Shown here in pieces: positions 34,301-44,099 of a stretch of 64,000 bases of DNA; the first letter of the stretch is position 1, and the number at the start of each line of letters is the position of its first letter. The stretch is from Macrostomum hystrix (Eukaryota; Platyhelminthes; Macrostomidae), in assembly GCA_950097015.1 (NCBI GenBank), contig CATNEN010000003.1, forward strand, positions 8,661,501-8,725,500. Reading direction: 5' to 3'. The notes beneath the pieces were generated by a model. The model was given only the letters and a program-made list of their open reading frames with translations. It was not told the DNA's origin and ran no database searches. The translations under genes and the position numbers were made by a program.

Positions 34301-35882
34301 CAATACGCCCACAATTAGTAGGCCGACCAACAAGTATACTGGCTTAACAATGAGATAGTCAGGGCAGATGGTACACAAACATGCATCACACGTGTAGGCC
34401 TACGATCGTATTTGAACAACAAAGTACTTTTGTGACGTTGTCTCTCTAATTTAATGTAATTTTAATATGCTATTTCTAATTCAGTGCATTATTTTCGTTA
34501 GCTATATTTGTTAGGGATATTTCTTCGGTTTTCCATATATATTTATAATGAATTTGCTTTAGTATACTATATAGTCGTATTCAAATGTTCTAATTAGGCC
34601 TTTCCAGGAAGACTCTCTCTCCCCCCCGTGCCTGGTTCTGGTTCTACGACTGAGTGCTGGCTATTATTTAAGTGTGGCTAATTTCAACTGTAGCCGTAAC
34701 TGCTTTCAAGTGAATCTTGATTCATCTAACATATCTCTAAGTCATATAGCCAGCATTCACCGTTAAGCGATCTCGTTATTTGAAGACCCAATTTACTGCC
34801 GAATAATAATTTACCTTACTGCTATTCAAATAGACCGAACCGCTACGCCTATACATTGGGACCGAAACTTCGTCATACTTTCATCTAAATTCCAGGTATA
34901 AACATGCAAACCTAATGATGTCACCATTCATCGCATAGCAGGGCTAGTGAATGATATATTTTTATTAATTTTTATTCAAGGATTAAGAAATGTTGCAATC
35001 TCAGTTTAGGACAATAACAGCTGTCTTACTGGCTGCATTTCGACCCGTCATGATCGATGAGCGACGACCGGGTCCCATTAGCGAGCTCTTCCTGGCAAAC
35101 GACATGCTGGCCATAGATGTCTTACGCCCCAATGAACTTGGAGCTGCCGAATGTTGAGGCATTTCTGTTGATTCTTAGTTCGCCGAACTATAAGTCCTGA
35201 TTGACTCCCACTGCACAAGCTGGTTTAGTGCAAGTATAGAGACTCAAAACTCTTTCTCCCTTTTTATATCGACAAAACTGAGAGCTGCATACTGTCTCCC
35301 ACTGCACCGTCATGCAACGCACGGATAGCAAACTCTTTTGTTGATCACAAAATATTCATAGCTCCCTATAGGTGTGCATTCAGAAATCGTTAGGATTTAT
35401 AGCTCAGACAGCTATTAGACTGCATCAGAAGGAGAAGAGAGCAGAATGTTTCAATTGAGAATATACTCATCAAAGCACACAGAATGCGTTAGCTACCAAC
35501 CCATGAACTGACAGCGGAATTTAATTACTGACCATTGACGCCTCTTATAAAAATTGCTTAAACTTATAAATTTATAATGCATTGATGGGTCTTAGATAAA
35601 CCAAATGCTTCAATTTATGGCGGCCCTTATAGCTGAATTGTTTAAATTTGTAAAAAGTATTTCATTACTTATTTATAATATATTTATATATTGTTAACTG
35701 CAGGGCACATTTACATCCATTCAGACCGAACTGTCATGTATTTTACCTCGCCTTGACGACGATGATGATGACACGGCAGACCGAGAACGAACTGACGATG
35801 TGCCACTAGTAGAAACTGCACGAGGAACTGTGAGATACTGCGGCTGCAGTTGCTGCTGCTGATCATGATGACTATGTTTCAT
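22309..35882 (-). CDS. MYCBPAP: MYCBP-associated protein homologue
   Basis: Sixteen exons on the minus strand: 35882-35747, 35143-35030, 32464-32429, 31840-31805, 31497-31352, 31248-31102, 31033-30685, 30467-30348, 30258-30195, 29938-29558, 29314-29071, 28376-28087, 27323-26814, 26719-26616, 23132-23023 and 22584-22309. All phases join, giving 1020 aa. An in-frame stop precedes the ATG. Family hallmarks: GKG-Y-RHGSEFWQQ across the exon 8/9 join, LTMTQQGYPPPVEHIG in exon 10, CLEFENDGTTVLFYRWK in exon 11, and RFYFDTGGGVLLPGELLHF with TPTLLGGADL in exon 12. MYCBPAP is a cilium/sperm-associated protein. Exons 1-6 are Ser/Gln-rich and exon 16 ends in a Gln-rich helix. Exon 7 could end at 30685 or 30682 (both in phase). 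The last two exons are the least certain. Confidence 0.92.
22664..22835. repeat. About 30-bp minisatellite in MYCBPAP intron 15
   Basis: Six copies of GGTTAGCGTCATCATGGATT with a G-rich remainder. It lies about 80 bp from the 3' splice site of the final exon in transcription order. Confidence 0.85.
24012..24767 (-). CDS. Secreted C-type lectin-domain protein, nested gene
   Basis: A single exon of 251 aa. The chosen ATG is at 24767; the frame extends upstream only by a TTG. A hydrophobic signal (LLVLMLVHRSFVPCYA) precedes a cysteine-rich N-terminal part (LCIRPEF..CSVMCFLMTNCQAF, PAN/apple-like). The C-terminal half fits a C-type lectin fold: YKLYFGTGTWWPSRQKCES, FWLGGLQAPGS, GGWYWVGCN, GEPNN (an EPN-type sugar-binding motif, mannose-like preference in the family) and VLCEC at the end. 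It is probably an extracellular carbohydrate-binding protein. It lies on the same strand inside the 3.5-kb fourteenth intron of MYCBPAP and has no introns, so it may be a retrocopy or an inserted gene. The WND calcium motif is not clear. Confidence 0.85.
   Translation of the reverse strand: MLFSEHKSFLLVLMLVHRSFVPCYAGVAFDDKIGYLCIRPEFVRTQAVMSLTRCSVMCFLMTNCQAFTMADGPCQLFVFDKCSKSVRDCSCSRRGQVFVKQQPGLEAGQLCPTGYGDDLCGVKYKLYFGTGTWWPSRQKCESESGLVIMADVTDATEMSRVDMIYSNKAGGISFWLGGLQAPGSPEPAGGWYWVGCNTNLDGSLWGSGEPNNDQNRENTIGRWSSHDKLADFWDSSGTPGAVLCECLSPFD
25185..25912. repeat. Degenerate minisatellite in MYCBPAP intron 14
   Basis: Repeats of GATTTCGATGGATTTTGATG form a core of about 10 bp. They are organised into a larger unit of about 57 bp that contains ATCTGAGGACATCACGAAGG, with several nearly identical copies between 25440 and 25740. 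The frames are not coding. Confidence 0.88.
27602..27890 (-). mobile_element. tRNA-derived SINE copy
   Basis: Reads on the minus strand. Head with a B box GGGTTCGATTCCC, middle block AGCTGGGGTAATTGAGGGTG, then AGTCCATGGACTGAACAGCC. The tail GTGCTGTCGGCTGCACATCT is followed by GGGGCAGGTGCAATAA and AT-rich DNA. The layout matches 32519-32797. It lies inside MYCBPAP intron 12. Confidence 0.8.
28455..29003. repeat. 24-bp minisatellite in MYCBPAP intron 11
   Basis: About 23 copies of GGAACTCACTGAAACCATCA plus GCTT, with CAACAACTT variants. The unit is a multiple of three, so four long frames (two per strand) remain open. On the gene's own strand each unit carries TTTCAGTGAGTT, which looks like both a 3' and a 5' splice site. 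Confidence 0.94.
30548..30662. repeat. About 19-bp minisatellite in MYCBPAP intron 7
   Basis: About six copies of GTGTGCCGGAAGGGAATGAG with variants. It ends within about 25 bp of the exon 7 donor. Confidence 0.8.
31885..32010 (-). mobile_element. Partial SINE copy
   Basis: On the minus strand, a B-box-like GCAGCTCGAATCGC is followed about 30 bp later by GTGTCCTTGAGCAAGAC. This matches the GTGTCCTTTAGCAAGACA body of the full copy at 32519. The tail is missing. Confidence 0.5.
32519..32797 (-). mobile_element. tRNA-derived SINE, most complete copy
   Basis: On the minus strand the head has an A-box-like GTAGCCTAGTGGCTAGCGC and a B-box-like GAGTTCGATTCCCGACTCC. The body GTGTCCTTTAGCAAGACA and GGGGTAATTAAGGGTG leads to the tail GTGCTGTCGGCTGCACATCT and GGGCAGGTGTAATAAAAAA. 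It sits in MYCBPAP intron 2, close to exon 3. Confidence 0.82.
32800..35029. other. Remainder of MYCBPAP intron 2
   Basis: Intronic sequence with no tandem array, no RNA gene and no credible open frame. Confidence 0.5.
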
Positions 35883-35899
35883 TCCAAAGATTACACTCT

Positions 35900-38130
35900 A
35901 TTTGGTGAGAAGAAAAACTGAGAGCTTTGGTTCTCTCGATTTAGTTTTTTTTCTTTAGCGCGACTAAAATTAAAGGCGTCACATCGCGTAGAAATAAGAA
36001 GAAGTATTCCTAAAAGGGCAGGTAAAAAACGGGCAGCCAATGCAATACACGTACGTGAGCCAGCTGTATACATGTATGCCACAAGAGCTATAATATAGGA
36101 GGCCGCATTTGGCAGTCCCCTGCAAGCGGATCAATATTTGAACAGGGAAAGTTGTATGCACTGCAATTGCTCACTTGTATTATATTGTTCCACTGTAGCT
36201 CTGGTTTGGCTGTTAACATATACACCTCTCAGAAAGAAATTGAGACTTGTTGCTCATGCATCCGTTTACCCATACTACAGTTGAGCCTCTTTAACTCCAA
36301 TTATGCAATTCAATACGCTTAGGCAAAATACTACAAAAGCGCGCGCGGTAAACTTGGTGCGCAAATTTTACCTGAAATTTAAATTAAAAAAGCGCTCAGT
36401 TTATTGATTTTAACAAGGCAGGATCGAACGGCCGTTATGAATGAGAGTAATTAAACTTGAGAGGGCTGCATGGGTGAGTTTTAATTGACTGCTGCTAATT
36501 AGAGTGAAGACATTTTTAGATGGACCTATGAACTGACTTTGGCACTAGCCCTACATTAACAAATTGGATGTTAAGTGTTCTCACGGCATGGTTTTATGAG
36601 CTAAAATAGAGTTTCTTAAATTTTCTCCAATTCTCTGGAGAAGGAAATTTGTAGGTTTGTAAGGTATTTAAGGCTGAAGGAATGCTTACTTTTCTTTTAT
36701 AGCTCACAAAAACAAGGTCATTCCGGGCTACAACTCGAACCTTCCTCTGGATCAGATTCAGGGCACGAAAGTTATGATTCATTATTATACTCGTATATTT
36801 ACACACCACAGCTGCATTCAGTTAATTTTCGTACACGATTCTTAGATGGGAGAGAGAGCTGGTTAGAGCTTGGGTTTGGGTACGAGGGCATGCAAGATCC
36901 TGTAGTGTTCTTATAGTTCTGATCTATTAATCCCAATTAACAGTTCTAATCCGTGTGGGATTGGGGATTGGAGACTAATATAAATGGGAATTATAACTGG
37001 TGCAGATTATCGGGACTTCAAAATTGAGGTAAATATTAGAAACACTATATTTGAAGCAAAATTACAGGTAATTATTAATTTCAGTTTAAGTTAATCTTAG
37101 GATTTTATCAAGCCAACAATTAAAATTGTACTAAGCTGGGCTTCTAGAATACGCTCGTAGAATGAAATCATCACGTGTGTGATTCATAATGGAACGTACT
37201 CACTGACACTGTCTTGACCCTGCATGCTGATCACTGTGCTATCCTTTTGGAAATCATATGTGCATTATCGGAGGGTGGAGGGTCGGTTGCGGGGATTCGG
37301 TATTTGAGTGAATTGGGCAACAAGTGGGTACGTGGTAAGCACATTATTTATTAGTATTTGAGGAAATAGAATGAATCTTTTAAAGTAAAATATTGAAGAG
37401 AATGAACTATAACCCTATTAAAAATACGACAGCTGGCAAAAAAGCAAGATTGGCGCGTTCGAGAAAAGCGGTGCAAATACTCGTATATATAATATTTTAG
37501 CATATTTGCCTTAAGCATTGTTTATTCAATATCTTGCTTTAAAGATCTGAATTTGTCCAATCAGATAAAGAAAAACATTTAAAATTAAGAAAACCGTTAA
37601 CGTGGGAAATCGTACAGTTTATAGATCGGCAAATACAAAAATTAGGAGATTTACTCTAAGCGAAATCATTATTTAAAGCTTTTCAACAAGTTTTTGTGTG
37701 ACCCTGATTCTGTGAAGCGAAATTATTGATGTTAAGACAGGGATTTTGTTAGAACAGTGTGCTTTGCATTCCATAATTTAAATTCCCTCCTGACATGCCA
37801 CGGATGTGTGACACAGCCCTGTTGTTTTTTCTGCCCAAAATGTGGATGCCAGCTTGCATCTCAAGCTTAAAAATTGGATGCAAATATGAAAACCAGAATG
37901 CAACTTGCAACTAGGTCTAAATTAGCTAATTTGGATGAATTTGGATTAGCTAATTTGAAAGCCCAGCTTTCAAAATGTTGAAAGGGGGGGTCTGGTCAAG
38001 GCAAAGGGGTGTCTGGTCCAGCCAAGCCCCAGCCAAGGCCCCAGCAAGACCAAAACGGACCTCTGTTGTACGTGTATTCTAAATCGGTGCGAGTTTTCCC
38101 CAGAGACGACGACCCTAATTGGGATAGCCT
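35900..38130. other. Intergenic, upstream of MYCBPAP
   Basis: No recognisable gene or repeat. On the minus strand, TTTTTCTTCTCACCAAATAG ends 15 bases before the MYCBPAP start codon and resembles a splice acceptor. Confidence 0.5.
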
Positions 38131-38137
38131 TTATAAA

Positions 38138-38285
38138 ATGTTCTATATTTAGAAATACACTACGGAGATCAAAAAAAGGTCATTCGGTTTTTTGCGCGCT
38201 ACTATTTACAGCCATAGACGTGTGCAAGAAATACACTAAGGAGATAAAAAATGTCTTTTCAGCTACGCATGCGCCTGCTGTAAGT
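38138..38285 (+). repeat. Left copy of direct repeat flanking the 40-52 kb element
   Basis: Holds two versions of AGAAATACACTACGGAGATC, the second with CTAAGG. They are followed by an A run, AGGTCATTCGG and TTTTTTGCGCG, and then CTACGCATGCGC. The same pair, in the same order and orientation, recurs at 53792-53960. Confidence 0.75.
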
Positions 38286-38429
38286 AGTAGCTATAGCAGT
38301 GCAGAAACTGGCTAGTCAGTGAGTTGCAGCTAGAAGAAGCTGCAAATTTGGATTTCGGCTTTGGTTTTTGGCTTTGGATGCTTCAGTTTCTTCGAACTGA
38401 TCTCAACTGAAAAGCACTCTGGTACCATT

Positions 38430-39025
38430 TATTGACGTGTAACTTTCGCGAAAACATAGTTGGCGGATAGTGAAAGCGAGGGAGAGTGAAGAGAGGATCA
38501 AATCGAAGGAAGGGGAGGAAAGCAAAAGTAGGTTGACTGCACAGATTGTAGATTTGTACTGATGTGTTACTTTCGCGAAAAAATGTTTGGAGGATAGTAT
38601 ACAGGAGGAAAGTGAAAGCGAGGGAGAGTGAAGAGAGGATCAGGATCATCAGATCCTGAATCAGAATCCAGAATCCTGAATCCAGAATCATCAGATTAAA
38701 GGAAGGGGATCAGGAAAGCGAAGGTATAGGGGAGGAAGCTAGGACAGAGTGAAGGGAGGATATGCAGAGAGTCAGACACCACCACCTACCCAACCACCTG
38801 CACTCTGCATCCACCCACCCAAATTCGTACGACTGGTTCATTGTAATTATTAATTCATTGTACTGATCGATGTCTTACTTTCGAGAAAACATATTTGGAG
38901 GATAGTACAGGAGGAAAGTGAAAGCGAGGGAGAGTGAAGAGAGGATCATCAGATTAAAGGAAGGGGATCAGGAAAGCGAAGGTATAGGGGAGGAAGCTAG
39001 GACAGAGTGAAGGGAGGATATGAGA
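38430..39025 (+). repeat. Three degenerate copies of a purine-rich repeat with TTTCGCGAAAA
   Basis: Copies begin near 38439, 38563 and 38872. Each has ACTTTCG(C/A)GAAAA, then GG(A/C)GGATAGT, GTGAAAGCGAGGGAGAGTGA and AGAGAGGATCA. The last two share a longer tail with GGGGAGGAAGCTAGGACAGA. It carries the same CGCG palindrome core as the arrays at 44-48 kb. Confidence 0.7.
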
Positions 39026-39059
39026 GTGAGACACCATGCACCACCTACCCAACCTGCAC

Positions 39060-39232
39060 CTGCACTCTGCATCCACCCACCCAACACCACACACCACACC
39101 ACACCACACACCACACCACACCACACACCACACCACACCACACACCACCCACCCAACACCACACACCACACCACACCACACACCACACCACACACCACAC
39201 CACACCACACACCACACCACACCACACCCTGC
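39060..39232. repeat. (CCACA)n-type microsatellite
   Basis: Alternating CACACCACACCACAC with two ACCCACCCAACACC interruptions. The open frames on both strands are low-complexity by-products. Confidence 0.9.
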
Positions 39233-39249
39233 AGCAGCACTCCAATTAT

Positions 39250-39852
39250 AAGAGTTTATGGACTTAGAGAATTTACAATCAGTAAATTCTCGACCGTCCC
39301 AAGTTTTAAATAGTGTAGTGGGATCGGGGCGGGATAGAGGGAGCCAGTTAGTATATACTCTAAAGAAAGGTGCGCGCACTGTATTTTCCCGCCGTGTATA
39401 TGCGGCCTCGCTAGTTGACGTCAGCATATAGGATAGCTGCTACTCCACGGAAAAACCGCGCAGGCGCACCTTTCTTAAGAGTATAGACGCGGCTCGTGTG
39501 TGTATTCAAGTGGCAGCCATGTAAGTCTATGGGACACGCAAGTCAGTATATACTCTTAAGAAAGGTGCGCCTGCGCGGTTTTTCCGTGGAGTAGCAGCTT
39601 TGCTAAAAATAGAATCGCCCGGGGTTTCCCCGTTCAGCGGCAAGCTAGCAAGCCAGCCCGGCTATACTAGCCCCCATATGCCGACGACGTCGAGTAGCGA
39701 AAAAACAGCTCGCGCACCTTTCTTAAGAGTATATATATATACCTGCCTGTATGGCATTTACTACTCCACCAGCCACACCAACTAAAAGCTCTGGGGACGG
39801 TCGAAAATTTTATCACTGACATGATAAAATTCTCTAAGTCCGTAAACTCTAG
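39250..39852. mobile_element. Fold-back element with nested inverted repeats
   Basis: The outer arms AGTTTATGGACTTAGAGAAT (39253) and, inverted, its counterpart at 39830-39852 share CGACCGTCC further in. The inner arms are a nearly perfect 50-bp inverted repeat at 39434-39483 and 39548-39599 around GGTGCGCCTGCGCGGTTTTT. Another AAGAAAGGTGCGCG arm pair lies between them. It has no coding capacity. Confidence 0.78.
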
Positions 39853-40164
39853 TTTATATGGAATTACGGATGTCAGAGGGCTATATGCGATGGAGGTCGA
39901 TTCGTAAACTGACTTGGCTGTGAATAGACTCAAATGCTGGTATTTTCGCGAAAAGTGTATTTATTGTCTATGCATATTCAGGAATTAAAGTATTTTCGCA
40001 AAAATACTGATATGTTTCCAAAACAAAGGTAAGGGTAGTATTTTTGCAAAACGTTCCTGAACTACTACTCTCTATATTCGCTGAATAAATATTATCAGTC
40101 TGTTAGAAAAAAAAATTGTATTAGTGATCAAGATTTCACCATTTGCAGACAAACGTCATTAAAA

Positions 40165-40610
40165 CTCGAACATGCGAAAGAAAATAAATATAAATAGCCA
40201 GATAACACACTATTTGATTGTTAGTGATCTGGCGTGCAGGTCTAAGGCATTTCTCTCTAATACCAGTGGCCCGGGTTCGAATCCCAGTCAGCCCTACGTT
40301 TTAATTTTTAATTAAAAAAGCAGCTAACATTTTACTATCAATGAAAATTAAAATTTTTATTTTTTATATTCGAATCCCCACTTTTTGTGGATCCCCATTA
40401 TTATTAACGTACTTTTGCTCAAATAGGGCAGTTACTTTCTTTTGATAATGCCTTTACTTTCATTTGGGACACATGTCTTTTAGCGAAAATTTTTCAGACG
40501 AAGTGTCTTGTCTTTTTACTGCCGTACTTATGCAAATAAATCTGAGATTGTGTGGCTACAGCAGCCGGTATATATTCGCGAAAGTACAAATGTGTCTTCA
40601 AACAATATTA
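40165..40610 (+). repeat. Left terminal inverted region
   Basis: Contains CCAGATAACACACTATTTGA, GTGATCTGGCGTGCAGGTCT, GGGTTCGAATCCCAGTC, ACTTTTTGTGGATCCCCATT, ATTATTAACG, TTCTTTTGATAAT and GGGACACATGTCTTTTAGCG in that order. The same blocks appear in the same order on the opposite strand at 51890-52300. Confidence 0.8.
40222..40300 (+). other. tRNA-like segment with pol III A and B boxes
   Basis: A box TGGCGTGCAGG and B box GGTTCGAATCC lie about 40 bp apart, with a T-arm CCGGG/TTCGAAT/CCCAG. A matching 7-bp acceptor stem and a standard anticodon loop cannot be formed, so this is tRNA-derived and not a clear functional tRNA. Inverted homologues occur at about 52166-52243, 52735-52806 and 53300-53371. 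Confidence 0.5.
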
Positions 40611-41004
40611 AATGTATAGTTGCGCAATAGTACTTGAAGTAGTGCTGCTTGCACCTGAAGTAGTAAAGTATACTGCGAAAGTAATTGAATTAACATGGCT
40701 AGTCTATATACTTGTGATAGTTTAGATGGTATTTTCGCGAAATTAGACATAGACATTTCATCGATTAGTATCTGCGCAGTGGCAAAATTTTTTTTGCTGA
40801 ATAATATTCATACATGAATTTTCGCGAAAAAGTTTGGTCTATAGCCAGACCTAGAACCACAGTCCAGTACAGTCGCAAAAGTGAGCTATCTAAGACGGAG
40901 CGCGGTTAACAGATACTTTGTGACCGACTGACTGACTGACTGACCGAGCCGAGCGATCAACCACATTTACGAGTTAATTTCTACGCCTCGACTTCAAGTT
41001 TGAA

Positions 41005-41267
41005 ATGTCAGCATTTCGTGGCCGTGGAAAGAAGGCTCGTGTGGATGCCAGCATTGCTACACCGGATGCTAATGGTCTACGCCAGACTATGATCGTGGAC
41101 TACTTTAGATCTCAGCAGTCAACCGATCGTCCTACTGGCAACTCAATTAGACCGAGTGGGCAAGCAGCATCGGCATCATTCGCAGCACTGGCAGGAACGG
41201 CTGGTCGGGCATCGGCTGCCTTCAATGTTCCCCGCCGTGCAGCAGTAGTACAGCAGCAACAGCAACC

Positions 41268-41304
<37 letters not shown>

Positions 41305-43661
41305 ACTGTTATTACAACCGCAGTTCAGAAGCGTCGACGTGTCCGATCGACTCTACGCAAGCGGACGCGTGTAGTTGTCGACTTGGATGCTTCGTCTAGC
41401 AATTCATCGTCGTCTGATGCTGAAGACACTGGCGTTGGATCTCTAGTAGCCATGCGACAGCCTCTGGTTATTGCTGCCCAACCAATTTGTGGCGCCGGCG
41501 ACCATGCTGATCGCATAGAGTCCACGCCTAAAGTGCTATCATCTGAAGATGAATCAGCGGACGACTTGCTAGCAGACGACGTACAGCTGGAGATTGTGGA
41601 CGAGTGGACGAGCAATACAGACAATGTAGAGTCGAATACTGCCCCTGTTTTGACGGCTTCTAATAGTTCAGCCTTGTCATCGCAGCTAGTCGATGATAAG
41701 TACAAAACAGAGGTGGCAGAATTATTGCGCGTAAATGGCGAGTCTACTATTCCTAAAAATAGTGCCGCACTTGGTGCCTGTCCGACTTCGCCAGATTATG
41801 CGCCTCGCTCTACACCGGCAATGTCTGTCATCGAGAATGGGACAATATCCGATGATGATGAACCAGCTCTCGCAGTATTTTCTCCAGCGTATGTCGACGC
41901 TTTTGAATCAACAGCGCAACAGTCGGGACGACGGCAGCAATCGCAGCAGCAGCATCATCAGCGAGATCAACAACCGCAGCAGCGGCAACAGCAGCAGCAG
42001 CAAGTTGGTGGCGTGGCATTTGCTCCGATAGCCGATGAATATGCGTTGTGTCGTTCGACATCACCACTTCTACGGCTATGTCCTCGAGCTCCAATTACCG
42101 ACTACGCCTCTTTAACAGCAGAGGGCAGGTCGGTTCTTATGACTAGAAGGACGCTACATCTTATAGAGATTGCATTCATCTCGAGCGATGTGGAAAAATT
42201 CAAGGCTTTTCTAGAAGATGAATTGGTAGCTCCATGTGCACAGTTTGCCATCGGCGCAACATCATGTATTCAGGTTGACATGCTGACCAGCGAAGAAATC
42301 CGAGCGCGTCGTCAGCAGAAATACAACATGTCAATCCGTGAATGTTTAGGAGCTCCGAATCATCCCAATGGTTTGCTGATGTTCCTGAACCTGCGCCAAC
42401 CAGAAGATGGTTACACTGTTTACTGCGGACTGCATGCCCTTTTGATGGAATCTGCGGAAGCTTCGGCCTACCTGCATCCTACAATGTGTAGAATGACAGT
42501 GTCTGGTGTACGCAGTGCGTCAAGTGCAATTAAGCTAGTTACCAGTACGGACGAGTTTCCAGCTCTTTTCCGCGTTTCTACTCAAGAGTGCAGCTTGCTG
42601 ACCAAGGCCTTTTGCTGGGTTGCTGCTCATGAGACGTCATCTACTGAGCCTTTGCTAGATAGTGGCTTCATGTTCGAACACTTTCGTGTCAGACAAGAGC
42701 TCAGCGATTACTTTAAGGTGACTCAGATGAAACGCGTAATAGCAACAGAGGTGCTAGCTGGTTGCCAAAACTGTCGCCCTACTGCCGCTGCCGCCGCCGC
42801 CGCTGCTGATGATGCTGCAACAGCCGACTATGCGAGGACGACCTTGCCTACTCAGCTGGAGGTATGCAAAATATTATAATACATGACATTTTTTAGCACA
42901 CGTACGAGTATTGATCATTGAATTTTTGCTGTTGTTTTAATTCAAATAATTATTACTTTTGGACAATTAATTAATTAATTGTATGCGAACCTACCTAACA
43001 ACACAACACCATCCAACAGGTCTCTGCTGCTGCTGATGTTGCTGCTTCCGCTGCTACTGCTGTTCAAGTATTTGATGCCGCCGTCGCTCATGTTCCCCGG
43101 CTGATCGCCGCCGCCACCAACGTGTGCCCAACTGTAAAGGCTGTGTGCAGCGCGTTGCAATTGCCAACTGGTGTCGTCTATCTATATGGCCCGTCTGGCG
43201 TTGGGAAGACCCACTCTGTGCAAAGCCATCTCGGTTCTACGAAAGTGCTGAATATCCAGGTGCAGAAGCGGTCTAACACGTTTATGTTTGACAAGCTCTG
43301 CGAGACTATACACACTGCCATGTTTATTGACGAGCTACGCCCGCAACTGTTTGATGACACATCTGAAGTCATGTGCACACTACTTCGTTTGGTCAATGGA
43401 GACACTTTTGAAGTCAATGCTAAATACAAGGCTATTCGACACGTCTCTTGGCTCAATCGACTGTTAGTGCTTGCTGGGCATGCTCCGGTCAGTGCGTATT
43501 CGATGGACTTTCAGCGCCGATTAGAACCGACACCTGATGGGCACAAGCGTCCGGTAGTTGCCATCTTCATTGGTCATTCCCTCAGTGCCGACTACCAATG
43601 CGATGGACAATGCCACCCAATACGCAATGTGTTTGGCGATCACCCGGACCGGCGAGTATGA
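41005..43661 (+). CDS. SF3 helicase (CRESS-Rep-like) with PIP-box-like motif
   Basis: Two exons, 41005-42861 and 43020-43661, phase 0, 832 aa. Residues 27-34 (QTMIVDYF) fit the PCNA-binding PIP box. The N-terminal 380 residues are Gln/Ser-rich and low complexity, and a folded middle follows (about 380-590). The C-terminus has Walker A GPSGVGKT (676-683), Walker B MFIDEL (720-725), then LLRLVNGDTFEVNAKYKAI, whose layout is that of CRESS-DNA virus Rep helicases. A motif-C-like LLVLAGHAP (767-775) lacks the usual asparagine. FQRRLEP (783-789) fits the arginine-finger site. No HUH endonuclease motif is visible. It is probably a replication initiator/helicase of the element acting at the nearby arrays. 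The protein family beyond SF3 is not recognised. Confidence 0.78.
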
Positions 43662-44099
43662 GCGACAAGACGGTGCTGTTAGCAGGTTTTTTTTACACCA
43701 AACTGCCTGCATGCTGCTATTTTATCGACTATATTTTTACTCGGTCCTTCAGTCAGTCTTTCAGCTGTTTTTTTATATTTTTTACTGTTTCATACTGTTT
43801 TTGTATGCAATTTTATAATTAGTCATAAAAATAAAATGAATTTATATGCTCAGTTTTGAGCTTTTATTGTTGTGAAGTAGGTAATTGCTACTTCTGTTGC
43901 AAAAAAATCATATTTCTTGCTAATTGTAGTCAATTGACTGATTAATGAAGCCCAACACGAATACAATAAATGTATTGAGCGTTTGCATGCATAAAAATAC
44001 AAACAATAGTTACGATAATCAGTAAATTTATAATATAACTGCATAATGAATCCATAAAATTCATTTATAGGTGTTATCGCGAAAAAAAATAACGACTTC

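Noticed and set aside
38954-39427. Frames of up to 157 codons
   Set aside because: They run through the CCACA microsatellite and a fold-back repeat, with no domain.
40222-40300. Functional tRNA gene
   Set aside because: A and B boxes are good, but no complete acceptor stem or normal anticodon loop can be drawn. Kept only as tRNA-like.
41325-42094. Antisense frames in the helicase gene
   Set aside because: Shadows of the Ser/Asp/Gln-rich coding sequence on the plus strand.
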